This document shows, one piece after another, positions 35,593-44,976 of a DNA stretch of 64,000 nt. Positions within the stretch are counted from its first letter, which is position 1. Each line of letters begins with the position of its first letter. Source of the DNA: Paenibacillus bovis (lineage in GTDB: Bacteria > Bacillota > Bacilli > Paenibacillales > Paenibacillaceae); NCBI RefSeq assembly GCF_001421015.2, contig NZ_CP013023.1:310001-374000 (forward strand), written 5' to 3'. The notes beneath the pieces are model-generated. The model saw nothing but the letters and a program-made list of their open reading frames with translations, was not told where the DNA came from and did no database searches. The position numbers and the translations under genes are program-made.

Positions 35593-37146
35593 TCAGGCTT
35601 CACCCATACTGTTCTGGAACTCGGCAATCGCACTGTACTGCTGCTCCAGGCTGCGGAAAATGGAAATGTAGATCGGCAGCAGCTGATGGTAGACACGGGT
35701 AGCTGCCGATTCCGGCTCATGGCTGTGGGTAGACCCGATCATTCCGGATACGATATCCAGCGATTCAATGCGTCCGGTACCGTACAGTCCCAGCACAACT
35801 GCACCAAGACAGGAGCTCTCGATACTCTCCGGCACGATCACTTCCTGGTCAAAAATATCCGCCATCATCTGACGCCACAGCGAAGAACGGGCGAATCCAC
35901 CGGTCGCATGAATACGGGCCGGACGACCGATCTGTTCTTCCATCGCCAGCATAACCGTATACAGGTTGAAAATAACCCCTTCCAGCACCGAGCGGATCAT
36001 ATGCTCTTTGCGGTGCTTCATTGTCAGTCCGATAAAGGAACCTCGTGCATCCGGATTCCATAGCGGCGCTCGCTCGCCGGTCAGATACGGATGGAACAAC
36101 AATCCGTCCGAGCCCGGACGTACCTGCTCGGCAATGCGTGTCAGCACATCGTAGGAATCGATTCCCAGACGCTTGGCCGTCTCGACTTCCGAAGCAGCAA
36201 ACTCATCGCGTACCCAGCGGAACAGCATCCCGCCATTATTTACCGGTCCGCCGATGACCCATTTGTCCTCGGTCAGTGCATAGCAGAAAATACGTCCTTT
36301 GGGATCGGTCACCGGCTGATCGACTACAGTACGGATCGCACCGCTCGTGCCGATCGTAACAGCGACTACTCCCGGTTCAATCGCGCCGACTCCCAGATTG
36401 GACAGCACGCCATCACTTGCACCCACGATAAATGGTGTTGTCAGTGCCAGCTTCATCTCGGCTGCCGCTTCTGCATGCAGTCCTTCGATCAGATGGGTCG
36501 TCGGTACGAGCGTAGATAGACGATCCGCTGTAACACCGGCCAGACGCAGCGCTTCTTCATCCCAGTCCAGCTGTTTGAGATTGAGCATTCCGGTACAGGA
36601 AGCTATAGAATGATCGACAATATACTGACCGAACAGACGGGCAAATACATATTCCTTGATCGAGATAAATTTGGCAGTCTGGTTAAAAATCTCCGGATGC
36701 TCTTCACGCAGCCAGATCAGCTTGGTCAATGGGGACATCGGATGAATCGGTGTACCGGTACGCATATAGATCTCGTGTCCGTTCCATTCTTCCTTGAGCT
36801 TGCGGGCATAGGGGGCGCTGCGGTTATCCGCCCAGGTAATGCAGCGGGTTAGCGGTGTTCCATCCGAATCGACAGCAATTACACTGTGCATAGCCGAGCT
36901 GAAAGAAACAAACAGAATATCCTCTGCTGCCGTACCACTCTGTTCCATCACGCCGGCAATCGTGTGCAGAACCGCCCGGTAAATCTCATCCGGGTCTTGT
37001 TCAGCAGTGGCAGTAGTGGGCGTATACAGCGGATAGCCAATATTCGCTGAAGTTACGACAGTTCCGTCCTGTTCAAAAAGTACCGACTTGGTACTGGTCG
37101 TTCCGATATCTACACCGATCATTCGTTTCATTGTGGAGTCTGTCAT
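35593..37146 (-). CDS. gntK: Gluconate kinase (FGGY family)
   Basis: This 517-residue FGGY carbohydrate kinase reads MIGVDIGTTSTKSVLFEQDG (phosphate 1), ITWADNRS, the VTIGTSGAIR ATP-binding stretch and the C-terminal IHATGGFARSSLWRQMMADI. With gntP upstream and gntR before that, it should phosphorylate D-gluconate to 6-phosphogluconate. AAGAGGTTGATAACC selects the ATG at 37146; the frame is open 28 codons further. The closeness of FGGY kinases means that xylulose or glycerol kinase could be proposed from sequence alone; the operon decides for gluconate. Confidence 0.9.
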   Translation of the reverse strand: MTDSTMKRMIGVDIGTTSTKSVLFEQDGTVVTSANIGYPLYTPTTATAEQDPDEIYRAVLHTIAGVMEQSGTAAEDILFVSFSSAMHSVIAVDSDGTPLTRCITWADNRSAPYARKLKEEWNGHEIYMRTGTPIHPMSPLTKLIWLREEHPEIFNQTAKFISIKEYVFARLFGQYIVDHSIASCTGMLNLKQLDWDEEALRLAGVTADRLSTLVPTTHLIEGLHAEAAAEMKLALTTPFIVGASDGVLSNLGVGAIEPGVVAVTIGTSGAIRTVVDQPVTDPKGRIFCYALTEDKWVIGGPVNNGGMLFRWVRDEFAASEVETAKRLGIDSYDVLTRIAEQVRPGSDGLLFHPYLTGERAPLWNPDARGSFIGLTMKHRKEHMIRSVLEGVIFNLYTVMLAMEEQIGRPARIHATGGFARSSLWRQMMADIFDQEVIVPESIESSCLGAVVLGLYGTGRIESLDIVSGMIGSTHSHEPESAATRVYHQLLPIYISIFRSLEQQYSAIAEFQNSMGEA

Positions 37147-37287
37147 GGTTATCAACCTCTTTTCTTGTAAATGGGTGCCTATGAGAGTAGCAATGGCACC
37201 AGTGCATGGAAGGTGTCTCTGCTTATGCACGAGAGATGTGCATGGTAGTAGATAGCCGAACAGATAAGGCTAGCGCCTATACGCAGT

Positions 37288-37326
37288 AAAGCAGAACGGG
37301 TTAAGGTATCTCTTCCCGCTCTGCTT
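37288..37326 (-). terminator. Intercistronic hairpin between gntP and gntK
   Basis: AAAGCAGAGCGGG pairs with CCCGTTCTGCTTT (one mismatch). There is no T-run on the minus strand, so it more probably attenuates or stabilises the gntP message than ends it. Confidence 0.6.
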
Positions 37327-37376
37327 TCTGGTTGGCTTTTGCATAAGTTCTGGTCATGCCATGAACTGATTAGATA

Positions 37377-38738
37377 TTAGACAAATACGCTCAGGATCAT
37401 GATGAAGATCAGGCCGACCACGGACAGGATTGTCTCCATGGCAGTCCAGGATTTCAGCGTCTGACCGACGGTCATGCCGAAGAATTCCTTGATCATCCAG
37501 AAGCCTGCATCGTTGACGTGGGACAGGATCAGGGAACCTGCGCCGGTAGCCAGTACGACCAGCTCAATGTTCACTCCGCTGCTCACAGCCAGTACCGGTG
37601 CAACGATACCAGCAGCTGTTGTCATGGCGACTGTAGCCGAACCTGTCGCAATACGGATCAGTGCGGCTACCAGCCATGCAAACAGGATAACGTTGATATG
37701 GGTCTGGCTGGCAATATCAGCGATAGCACCGCCGACGCCGCTATCGATCAATACCTGCTTGAAAGCACCGCCGCCACCGATAATCAGGATAATGCTGGCG
37801 GTAGGAGCCAGACATTCACTGGTAAAGCGGGAGACATCTTCTTTGCTGAATCCACGAGCGAATCCCAGAGAGAAGAAAGCAAATACTGCCGAGATCAGCA
37901 AGGCAATAACTTCGTGTCCGATAAAAGCAGCTACATGGGTAAATCCATTCACGCCCTGCGGATCGACGATATCTGCAATCGATCCGATCAGCATCAAGAT
38001 AACCGGCAGCAGAATAGTGAACAGGGTAATACCGAAGCCCGGCAGCTCGCGTTCTTCCTTGGAAGCGAACTGATCTGCCAGTTCCTGCGGCGGATGAACG
38101 ACAATGCGATTACCGATAAATTTACCAAAGATCGGGCCAGCGATAATCGCGGTTGGCAGACCGACGATCAGGGAATACAGAATTGTTCTGCCCAGATTGG
38201 CATTGTACGCTTCAATAGCAATCATTGGTGCCGGATGCGGAGGCACCAGTCCATGTACAGTCGACAGACCTGCCAGAATCGGAATACCGATTTTGAGCAG
38301 GGACATCCCGGTCTTGCGGGCTACCAGGAAAATAATCGGAATCAGCAGAATAACACCGACTTCAAAAAATACCGGAATCCCGACGATAAAACCGACAATC
38401 ATCATCGCCCAGTGGACGCGTTTGACACCGAAACGGTCGATCAGTGTAGTAGCGATACGTTCGGCACCGCCGGATTCGGCCATCATTTTACCGAGCATGG
38501 TTCCCAGACCGATAACGATCGCTATCGTGCCAAGCGTACCGCCCAGACCACCGGTAACCGATTTGATCAGATCCTGCGGGTCCATGCCTGCCAGCAGGCC
38601 CAGCATGAGTGCAGACAGCAGCAGTGTGACAAACGGGTTCCATTTAAACTTCGCAATCAGTACGATCAGAAATACGATCGCAATCAGTGTCCAGATAAGC
38701 AATGTTGCATTATGACTGAGTCCAAATAATTGATCCAA
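37377..38738 (-). CDS. gntP: Gluconate permease, GntP family
   Basis: This 453-residue transporter has about 12 to 14 membrane helices. Family motifs include VTGGLGGTLGTIAIVIGLGT, KMMAESGGAERIA, VHGLVPPHPAPMIA and GSATVAMTTAAGIVAPVL. It imports gluconate with protons. It starts with TTG at 38738 behind AGGGAGGTTATCGCA. It stands between gntR and gntK on the same strand; the order gntR-gntP-gntK differs from gntR-gntK-gntP of B. subtilis. A GntR-type operator lies upstream. Confidence 0.92.
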   Translation of the reverse strand: MDQLFGLSHNATLLIWTLIAIVFLIVLIAKFKWNPFVTLLLSALMLGLLAGMDPQDLIKSVTGGLGGTLGTIAIVIGLGTMLGKMMAESGGAERIATTLIDRFGVKRVHWAMMIVGFIVGIPVFFEVGVILLIPIIFLVARKTGMSLLKIGIPILAGLSTVHGLVPPHPAPMIAIEAYNANLGRTILYSLIVGLPTAIIAGPIFGKFIGNRIVVHPPQELADQFASKEERELPGFGITLFTILLPVILMLIGSIADIVDPQGVNGFTHVAAFIGHEVIALLISAVFAFFSLGFARGFSKEDVSRFTSECLAPTASIILIIGGGGAFKQVLIDSGVGGAIADIASQTHINVILFAWLVAALIRIATGSATVAMTTAAGIVAPVLAVSSGVNIELVVLATGAGSLILSHVNDAGFWMIKEFFGMTVGQTLKSWTAMETILSVVGLIFIMILSVFV

Positions 38739-38852
38739 TGCGATAACCTCCCTGTTTTCCTGCCTGAAGCCGGATGACTTCGGCTGTATTCATTACTCCA
38801 TGAAAAACTTTCAAACTTTTTTATGAAAATTTGAAATATTTTACGTAAAATT

Positions 38853-38866
38853 ATAGAGCGCTTTCA
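38853..38866 (-). promoter_or_regulatory. Possible CcpA cre site upstream of gntP
   Basis: The minus strand reads TGAAAGCGCTCTAT, which matches the cre consensus at 12 of 14 positions (the final CA is missing). Carbon catabolite repression of the gluconate genes would be expected. Confidence 0.45.
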
Positions 38867-38900
38867 TATACGATGGATATATGTTCTGAAAATACGCTGT

Positions 38901-38918
38901 ATACTTGTCGACAAGTTA
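38901..38918. promoter_or_regulatory. GntR operator upstream of gntP
   Basis: ACTTGTCGACAAGT is a perfect 14-bp palindrome. It follows the B. subtilis GntR operator pattern ATACTTGTATACAAGTAT with a changed centre, and starts ATACTTGT here as well. Confidence 0.8.
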
Positions 38919-38983
38919 AAGATAAAAAAGACGATTCACTTTCGCTAGGGAGCTTGCTGACGCAGCTTCAGCCAGCCTGCCAA

Positions 38984-39655
38984 TCAGGGCAGGCTGCGTA
39001 TCAATGTCTGTGCAGAATCTGCAAAATAGCTGCTGACCACCTTGTGAATGACTTCGGGATCATGGGAGCGCAATCCTTCGAGGATCATATAATGCTTATC
39101 CGCAACCCAGTTCATTCGTTCCTCGCCGGTCTGAAAACCCTTTTCGGTCGTCATCAGAATCACGGTCATTACAATTTGGCGGATGCTGTTCCATAAATGG
39201 ATCATCCGCTTGTGCTGGGCATGCATAACAATAGCCTCGTGGAACGAAAAATCCTGATAGGCAAAGTCAATATAGTCCCCATGTTTGACAGCCAGCTTCA
39301 TTTTGTCGATGATCCGCTCCAGCTGGGTCACCAGCATGGTATTATCCTGCTGCGCCAGACGCTGTTGGGCAAAGCTCTCGATCAGATAACGCACATCGTA
39401 CAGCTCTTTGACATCCTCCAGATTCAATCCCAGTACGACTGCACCCATTCGTTCGAGGCGAATCAATCCTTCGCCTGATAATGTCTTGAGCGCATCCCGT
39501 ACCGGAGAACGACTCGTCCCAAAGTCGGCAGCGACACGGTTCTCGGAGATAATTTCTCCCGGCTTGATCTGTTCATTTATAATTTGCAGCCTGAGCTGGC
39601 AGGCGATGGCTTCCCCGCGGGAAGCTCCCTGCATCCAGGCAGATGGATATTGCAT
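38984..39655 (-). CDS. gntR: Gluconate operon repressor, GntR/FadR subfamily
   Basis: This 223-residue regulator has a winged helix (LRLQIINEQIKPGEIISENR, then VAADFGTSRSPVRDALKTLS and EGLIRLERMGAVV) and a helical FCD ligand domain (DVKELYDVRYLIESFAQQRL...HEAIVMHAQHKRM). AAGAGGAGACGTTGGATC selects the ATG at 39655. It precedes gntP and gntK, and palindromes of the GntR type lie before both gntR and gntP. Derepression by gluconate is expected from the B. subtilis model. Confidence 0.9.
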   Translation of the reverse strand: MQYPSAWMQGASRGEAIACQLRLQIINEQIKPGEIISENRVAADFGTSRSPVRDALKTLSGEGLIRLERMGAVVLGLNLEDVKELYDVRYLIESFAQQRLAQQDNTMLVTQLERIIDKMKLAVKHGDYIDFAYQDFSFHEAIVMHAQHKRMIHLWNSIRQIVMTVILMTTEKGFQTGEERMNWVADKHYMILEGLRSHDPEVIHKVVSSYFADSAQTLIRSLP

Positions 39656-39880
39656 GATCCAACGTCTCCTCTTATGCATAATAGGCAATTAACCAACCAG
39701 TAAGCAGCGATATGTAGATGTTCTATCCGATTATGGCAGCATATGCCGTTCCTTATAATTTTAGCATAGATTCATTCGCGGGATGCATCGTCTTGCTCAT
39801 AAATAGCGTGTTCCGGCCTCACTTCCTTACTTCTCATTATCCTATAAAAGAAACAGATATATGCTGTTTCTTTATCGCGG
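39656..39880. other. Intergenic region upstream of gntR
   Basis: This region holds the gntR promoter (minus strand) and a hairpin of unknown role at about 39848-39873 (AAAGAAACAG with CTGTTTCTTT). No ORF with a ribosome site was seen. Confidence 0.4.
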
Positions 39881-39898
39881 TATACTTGTATACAACTT
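39881..39898. promoter_or_regulatory. Second GntR-type operator upstream of gntR
   Basis: TATACTTGTATACAACTT matches the B. subtilis GntR operator ATACTTGTATACAAGTAT nearly completely. It lies 230 bases before the gntR start, which is far for autoregulation unless the promoter is distant. Confidence 0.65.
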
Positions 39899-39995
39899 TG
39901 ACTATTATCTTACTACTCCCGATTTACATTTGTAAAGAATAAATTGTAAGCGTTTCATAATCAGGATAATGACGGACTTTAATCTATACCCTTTT

Positions 39996-40718
39996 TTACA
40001 CGGTATAAATCCGGCTGCCTGCACGATAGATGTAAATTTTGGTTTGGTGTACATCCCGGCAGGTAATGACGTGCTCGGCTTCCCAGTCCGGCAGCGCAAA
40101 ATAGACACTGATAATATACGTGCCTGGATGTGTCTGTTCGCGTAGAATCGGACTTAACCGGGTCATCGCGCCCGGAAATAAATAACAGACAACCAGATCC
40201 GCCTGCTCATAGTGATACCTGTACATATCTCCATGCACCAGCTTGATAGAATGGCTGCCAGGTAGACCCGCCAACAGCCGCGAGACCGCCAGCGGCACCA
40301 CCGAATTCTCGATGCCGACCACCCGGCACGGCTGACAATAACGAGCCAGATGCAGCGCCATCGTGCCCCAACCAGAACCGGCTTCGATAATCAGCGGCCC
40401 CCTCGGCTTACTTGTATCTCTTGTATGTATACTCTTCTTACCTGTCGCTTCAGCTCCATCTGCAGCAGTGGGTACAGACTCTCCCTGAAAGAAATACACT
40501 TCAGAATTGGCTGCACTTGCGTTTTCCCCGGTAAACCCATAACGACCGCTCTTTTGCTGAACAGCAGACAATCGCTTCACTTCCTGCTCTACCTGACGAC
40601 GCAGCAGCAAAGATGAAGGCAGCGGAGAAATGCCATTGCGCCAGGTGTAATAGACGATAGAGATTACGAGTACCAGCGCAATCGTAAGCAGCAGCATGGA
40701 CAGTACAGCAGATACCAT
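39996..40718 (-). CDS. Membrane-anchored class I methyltransferase
   Basis: This 240-residue protein has one N-terminal membrane helix (SAVLSMLLLTIALVLVISIV), a basic and low-complexity stretch to ~110, then a compact Rossmann methyltransferase domain: motif I LIIEAGSGWGTMALHLA, VVGIENSVVPLAVS, HGDMYRYHYEQADLVVCYLF and a C-terminal sheet. A membrane-tethered methyltransferase of this size is seen in several Firmicutes without assigned function. AAAGGAGAAAGGGAT selects the ATG at 40718. The substrate is unknown; a lipid or membrane protein is possible. Confidence 0.78.
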   Translation of the reverse strand: MVSAVLSMLLLTIALVLVISIVYYTWRNGISPLPSSLLLRRQVEQEVKRLSAVQQKSGRYGFTGENASAANSEVYFFQGESVPTAADGAEATGKKSIHTRDTSKPRGPLIIEAGSGWGTMALHLARYCQPCRVVGIENSVVPLAVSRLLAGLPGSHSIKLVHGDMYRYHYEQADLVVCYLFPGAMTRLSPILREQTHPGTYIISVYFALPDWEAEHVITCRDVHQTKIYIYRAGSRIYTV

Positions 40719-40956
40719 ATCCCTTTCTCCTTTCGGTTTCGTGTTCTTGATCATATTGCGATTATTCCTGCCACTCTTTGGCCCTATGTTCTCACTGAAT
40801 GTATCTTATGTATAAAAAGCGGCGGTTGCATAGCTCTATACGCCGCTACAGATTATTACCCATTTTATTCCTTTTTCCTGTCGGATTCGCCGGTTCTATC
40901 CGTAAATGCGAGCCGGCAGTCGTATAATTCATCATCCCTGATGTAATCATACAAAT
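40719..40956. other. Intergenic region upstream of the methyltransferase
   Basis: This region contains a GC-rich hairpin (AGCGGCG with CGCCGCT, 40818-40850) and presumably the methyltransferase promoter. No ORF with a ribosome site was seen. Confidence 0.4.
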
Positions 40957-40989
40957 AAAATCCGCCTCCCGATCAGGAAGGCGGACCCT
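40957..40989 (-). terminator. Terminator of the sugar ABC transporter operon
   Basis: On the minus strand GTCCGCCTTCC pairs with GGGAGGCGGAT, followed by TTTATTTG. Confidence 0.8.
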
Positions 40990-41030
40990 ATTTATTTTGA
41001 ATGCTAAAGTGTATCCGGCAGTTCTTATGC

Positions 41031-42128
41031 TTACCCTTTGACCGATCCACCCAGCAGACCACGTACAAAGTACTTTTGCAGGGCGAAGAATACAGCCAGC
41101 GGCGTCAGCATGGAGACAAAAGCGGCTGCCGTCAGCAGATGCCAGTCATTACCACGCGATCCGACCAGGTTGGCGATGCTCATCGACAATACCTGTACTT
41201 CCGGCTGGGAGCCGAGGAAGATAAGCGATACCAGATAATCGTTCCATACCCACAGGAACTGGAAGATACAGATCGATGCCAGTGCCGGTACCGACAGCGG
41301 CAGAATCAGCTTGGAGAAGATAGTAAAGTTGCTTGCTCCATCCATAAAGGCGGATTCGAACAAATCCTTGGGCAGCTGGCTGATGGAGTTATACATAAAG
41401 TATGTGATCAGCGGCAAACCAAACGCAGTATGCGCCATCCATATCCCAAAGTATGTCCCGTTCAGCCCGAGCGCCGTATAGTCACGCAGGATCGGAATCA
41501 GTGCCACCTGCAGCGGTACGACCAGCAGGGCGATGACGACGATAAAGAACGCTTTGCGTCCCTTGAACTTCAGCCAGGCAAACGCATAGGCTGCAAACGA
41601 GGCGATAAAGATCGGAATAACGGTCGACGGTACGACAACAGCAATCGTATTCCAGAAGGAACGTCCCATGCCGCTGCCCTGCTCGGTCTGCACTGTACCA
41701 TCCGGCTGGGTGATTTTGTACTCTTTACCCCCGAGTACGGTCTCGTAGTTCTGCAGGGTAAAGTTGGTCGAAGCCCCCCATTTCTTTTCCTGTACATTTA
41801 CAGTACGGGCACGGCGGTTCTCCCAGATCAGGCGCTGATCACCTACTTCGACGCCTGCTTTGAGCTGATCATCCTGGAATGTCTGTCCGTTCACCTGAAT
41901 CGGCTTGCGCAGATCGGTCTCGCGGTCCAGCTTGATCTGGCTGACGGTATCCCACTGACGATGCGGTATAACCGTCCACCACCCCGTCTGCAAAATATCT
42001 GCAGCCGGACGCACGGACGAGATCAGCAGCCCCAGTGTGGGGATAAACCAGACAACGCAGATAATGCCCAGAATCAGATTGACCAGCCAATGACCTTTCC
42101 GGCGTGGAGCTTTGACTTTTTTGCGCAT
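41031..42128 (-). CDS. Sugar ABC transporter permease, AglG/MalG-like with extracytoplasmic insert
   Basis: This 365-residue inner permease has the MalG-type EAA loop (LFESAFMDGASNFTIFSKLI, then LPLSVPALASICIFQFLWVWN) in its last third. Between the first membrane helix (~residue 35) and the second (~165) lies a ~110-residue soluble insert (DTVSQIKLDRETDLRKPIQV...), which makes it longer than ordinary MalG (about 280-300). That insert is typical of AglG-like alpha-glucoside permeases. Its start overlaps the stop of the preceding permease gene (TAATG). No ATPase gene follows, so a shared MsmX-type ATPase must energise it. Confidence 0.88.
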   Translation of the reverse strand: MRKKVKAPRRKGHWLVNLILGIICVVWFIPTLGLLISSVRPAADILQTGWWTVIPHRQWDTVSQIKLDRETDLRKPIQVNGQTFQDDQLKAGVEVGDQRLIWENRRARTVNVQEKKWGASTNFTLQNYETVLGGKEYKITQPDGTVQTEQGSGMGRSFWNTIAVVVPSTVIPIFIASFAAYAFAWLKFKGRKAFFIVVIALLVVPLQVALIPILRDYTALGLNGTYFGIWMAHTAFGLPLITYFMYNSISQLPKDLFESAFMDGASNFTIFSKLILPLSVPALASICIFQFLWVWNDYLVSLIFLGSQPEVQVLSMSIANLVGSRGNDWHLLTAAAFVSMLTPLAVFFALQKYFVRGLLGGSVKG

Positions 42129-43228
42129 TAGAGGTTGCCTCCCTTCTGAAGCTGGCGAACGTTCAGGATAATGACCGGAATAACGGCAATCAACAGCACG
42201 ATCGCGAGTGTCGAGCCGTAACCGGCATTCTGGTACATGAACAGCTGACGATAGAACTCGGTCGCGACGACCTCGGTACCGTACTGTCCACCGGTCATAA
42301 TCATGACCACATCGAATATTTTCAGTGTAAATACAATAATGGTTGTTGTTACGGCAAGCACGGTACCGGAAATAACCGGCAGCATGATTTTGAAGAAGAT
42401 GCGGATTTCACCTGCTCCATCCATCCGTGCGGCTTCCAGCATATCTTCCGGAATCCCCTTGATGGCAGCCGAGAAAATAACCATGGCGAATCCGGTCTGC
42501 ATCCATACGAGGATAACGATCAAGAACAGGTTATTCCACGGCTGCACCATACTGAGCCAGCCCTGCGGCTGAAAGCCCAGCTGAATAATAATTGCATTGA
42601 GCAGACCAATCTGCTCGTCGCCCGGTTGATAGTAGTAGATAAACTTCCAGATGACACCAGCAGCGACAAAGGAAATCGCCATCGGCATAAAAACAATCGC
42701 TTTGGCCAAACGCTCAAAGCTGCTGCGATCTGCCAGTACAGCAACCAGCAGTCCCAGGATAACGCAAGCCAGTGTACCGATGACTACCCACATCAGATTG
42801 TTGCGTAGTGCCGTCAGCAGCAATCGGTCGGTGAAGACCGCTCCAAAGTTCGCCAGTCCGACAAACTTGGTGGAATCTGCGTTAAAAAAGCTCAAGTACA
42901 GCGTACGCAGCGTCGGCAGGAACAGCAGCCAACCGAGCAATAGCACGGCAGGTCCGACGAATACGTAAGGGGTGACTCTTTCTTTCCATTTATCCGGATA
43001 CTGCTCTACTACCCAGTTGAGGGTAAAGTAAATGGAATAAATACCGAATATCCCCCAGATCACAGCCAATAGTGCGTTAAGTACGGGAGGAAGACCGGAA
43101 TCACGGAAAAACAGGAATATCAGCGTATGCACTCCCAGATTGAGTGCAGGAACGAGGATGGATAACAGAATCAGGCGCGGTGTGAAGCGCTGTTTGCTTC
43201 TTACATTGATTTCATTGCCTGCGTCCAT
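42128..43228 (-). CDS. Sugar ABC transporter permease, AglF/MalF-like
   Basis: This 366-residue permease has two extra N-terminal helices, a core of six helices starting near residue 95 (VFVGPAVLLLGWLLFLPTLR) and the EAA loop GIPEDMLEAARMDGAGEIRI. It forms the heterodimeric channel with the AglG-like protein encoded directly after it. Translational coupling is evident (overlap TAATG). A hairpin at 43277-43303 separates it from the binding-protein gene, which usually allows higher expression of the latter. The substrate is an oligosaccharide or alpha-glucoside by family. Confidence 0.88.
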   Translation of the reverse strand: MDAGNEINVRSKQRFTPRLILLSILVPALNLGVHTLIFLFFRDSGLPPVLNALLAVIWGIFGIYSIYFTLNWVVEQYPDKWKERVTPYVFVGPAVLLLGWLLFLPTLRTLYLSFFNADSTKFVGLANFGAVFTDRLLLTALRNNLMWVVIGTLACVILGLLVAVLADRSSFERLAKAIVFMPMAISFVAAGVIWKFIYYYQPGDEQIGLLNAIIIQLGFQPQGWLSMVQPWNNLFLIVILVWMQTGFAMVIFSAAIKGIPEDMLEAARMDGAGEIRIFFKIMLPVISGTVLAVTTTIIVFTLKIFDVVMIMTGGQYGTEVVATEFYRQLFMYQNAGYGSTLAIVLLIAVIPVIILNVRQLQKGGNL

Positions 43229-43276
43229 TTGCTTTCCCCCTTTGGCATTTGCAAAAATGCTCCCTTAATCACACCA

Positions 43277-43303
43277 AACGGACCGATCAATACCGGTCCG
43301 TCT
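43277..43303 (-). terminator. Intercistronic hairpin after the substrate-binding protein gene
   Basis: GACGGACCGG and CGGTCCGTT arms form a stem of about 9 bp without a T-run. It probably sets the expression ratio between binding protein and permeases. Confidence 0.6.
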
Positions 43304-43335
43304 GACGTGTTGATCTCATTTGTATAAAGGCCGGT

Positions 43336-44760
43336 TTATTTCTTCCAGCCGGATTGAATTTCCTGCATAGCCTCATCCAGGTTGGCGGTACCGCTCACAT
43401 AGTCGGTCATGCCTTTCCAGAATGTACCTGCACCTACAGAACCCGGCATCAGGTCAGAACCGTCAAAGCGAATGGTGTCTGCAGTCTGTACAAATTCGGA
43501 CATGCGGCGTTCCTGATCATTGGCGAACCAATCATCCGGCGTACCGTTCATCGGAGGCGTTACACCACCGGATTTGATCCAGCTTTGCAGAGATTCGGCA
43601 GTCGTAAAGAATTCCATAACCGCGCGCACTTCCGGACGATCGTTGAACATAGCGTAGATATCGCCAGAGATCAGAGCCGGTGTGCCGTATTTCGCATCAA
43701 TCGATGGGAACGGGAACCAGTCATACTGGTCGGCTGGCAGTCCTTCCGGGAAGAACGATACGATAAATCCAGCTTGACGGTGCAGCCATGCTTTTGGAGG
43801 ATCGGTGAACAGTGGTTTTACAGCATCCCCAAAGTTCGTTGTTACGATCGAACTGCGTCCGCCGTATACATAATCTTTGTTGAACCAGATATCGGACATT
43901 TTGGTTACTGCATTTTTCACGATAGGATCAGTGAAAGGAAGCTCTCCTTTTACCCACTTATCGTAGTTTTCCGGTGTAGTGGTACGCAGCATGATATCTT
44001 CCAGCCAGTCAGTTGCCGGCCAGCCGGTTGCCGCGCCGCTCTCGATACCGATGCTCCAGGCAGGATCGCCATCAGCAGCGATTTGCTCGGTCAGCTTCAT
44101 CATTTCGTCCCATGTTTTTGGAACGGTGTAGCCAGCTTCGTCAAACGCTTTTTTGTTGTACCAGACCAGACTTTTCACGCTGCTGCGCGCCCACACGCCG
44201 GCAGTGATGTCTTTGTTATCCGGACCGGCCATTTTTGCCATATCCAGCCAGCTTTCTTTATACTGCTGTTTCAGGTAATCAGCTGGCATAAAGGAAGATA
44301 CGTCAATAACCTTGCCTGCTTTCACAAAGCCTTCCAGCAGACCCGGCTGCGGGAAATCCGCGATATCCGGTGCATTACCGCCGTTTACACGTACGTTGAC
44401 GGTTGCTTCGAATTCCTTGGAGCCTTCGTAGGCGATATCAATACCTGTTGCTTCTTCAAATGCCTTGATGCTGGCATTGAACTTCTGCTCATCCGCGTCG
44501 ACGAATGGGCCATACATCGTTACCTTTTTGCCTTTATATTCACCGTTTAGCGCCTTTTCCAGCTCAGAGCCTGCCGGTACTTTGGCAGTCTTGATCAGGT
44601 CAGCGCCCGAAGTTGTCGTTGCTGTGCCTGCTGTTCCTTCCGTGCCAGTCTGCGTACTGGGTGTTGTTCCACTATTACCGGAACAAGCGGTCATTACTAC
44701 GGAGAACAACAATACCATCATCAAAGTCATAGAACCGTTTTTCTTCCACTTGCGTTTCAT
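43336..44760 (-). CDS. Extracellular sugar-binding lipoprotein of ABC transporter (AglE-like)
   Basis: This 474-residue cluster B solute-binding protein is secreted as a lipoprotein: the signal sequence ends in VVMTAC with the lipidation Cys at residue 26, followed by a Ser/Thr/Gly-rich tether. The mature part reads KGKKVTMYGPFVDADEQKFN, IAYEGSKEFEATVNVRV, APDIADFPQPGLLEGFVKAG and a C-terminal FVQTADTIRFDGSDLMPGSV, similar to alpha-glucoside binding proteins. GAGAGGGTTGAGTCT selects the ATG at 44760; the longer frame to 44901 would spoil the signal peptide. It is the first gene of the operon, with a perfect cre site about 200 bases upstream. Confidence 0.9.
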   Translation of the reverse strand: MKRKWKKNGSMTLMMVLLFSVVMTACSGNSGTTPSTQTGTEGTAGTATTTSGADLIKTAKVPAGSELEKALNGEYKGKKVTMYGPFVDADEQKFNASIKAFEEATGIDIAYEGSKEFEATVNVRVNGGNAPDIADFPQPGLLEGFVKAGKVIDVSSFMPADYLKQQYKESWLDMAKMAGPDNKDITAGVWARSSVKSLVWYNKKAFDEAGYTVPKTWDEMMKLTEQIAADGDPAWSIGIESGAATGWPATDWLEDIMLRTTTPENYDKWVKGELPFTDPIVKNAVTKMSDIWFNKDYVYGGRSSIVTTNFGDAVKPLFTDPPKAWLHRQAGFIVSFFPEGLPADQYDWFPFPSIDAKYGTPALISGDIYAMFNDRPEVRAVMEFFTTAESLQSWIKSGGVTPPMNGTPDDWFANDQERRMSEFVQTADTIRFDGSDLMPGSVGAGTFWKGMTDYVSGTANLDEAMQEIQSGWKK

Positions 44761-44874
44761 AGACTCAACCCTCTCATTTGATATACTGGTTTTACTAGAA
44801 ATAACAGCTACAAATAGATAAATTTTACTTTTATCCCATTCTCTTATTTTTGGGACAAAAAGTAAACAAGATTT

Positions 44875-44888
44875 TGTTAGCGGTTGCA
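44875..44888. promoter_or_regulatory. cre-like site near the importer operon
   Basis: TGTTAGCGGTTGCA matches the cre consensus at 12 of 14 positions. It lies 115 bases upstream of the binding-protein gene start. Confidence 0.45.
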
Positions 44889-44962
44889 ATTTATTTATCA
44901 AATTCTCGCCGCTGTCTCTGTCTGTTTTACCCCTTGATTCAAAGTAAGTTAATTATCTATTT

Positions 44963-44976
44963 GAAAGCGTTTACAG
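44963..44976. promoter_or_regulatory. CcpA cre site
   Basis: TGAAAGCGTTTACA matches the cre consensus TGWAANCGNTNWCA at every position. It stands about 200 bases before the sugar importer operon and 370 before exoprotein A, so catabolite repression of the importer is likely. Confidence 0.75.

Noticed and set aside
37518..38729. 403-residue plus-strand ORF opposite gntP
   Set aside because: It is Gln/Asp/Cys-rich antisense of a well-conserved permease gene, without a ribosome site.
41001..44550. Long plus-strand ORFs at 41001-42131 and 43354-44550
   Set aside because: Both are mirror images of the ABC importer genes with biased composition and no start signals.
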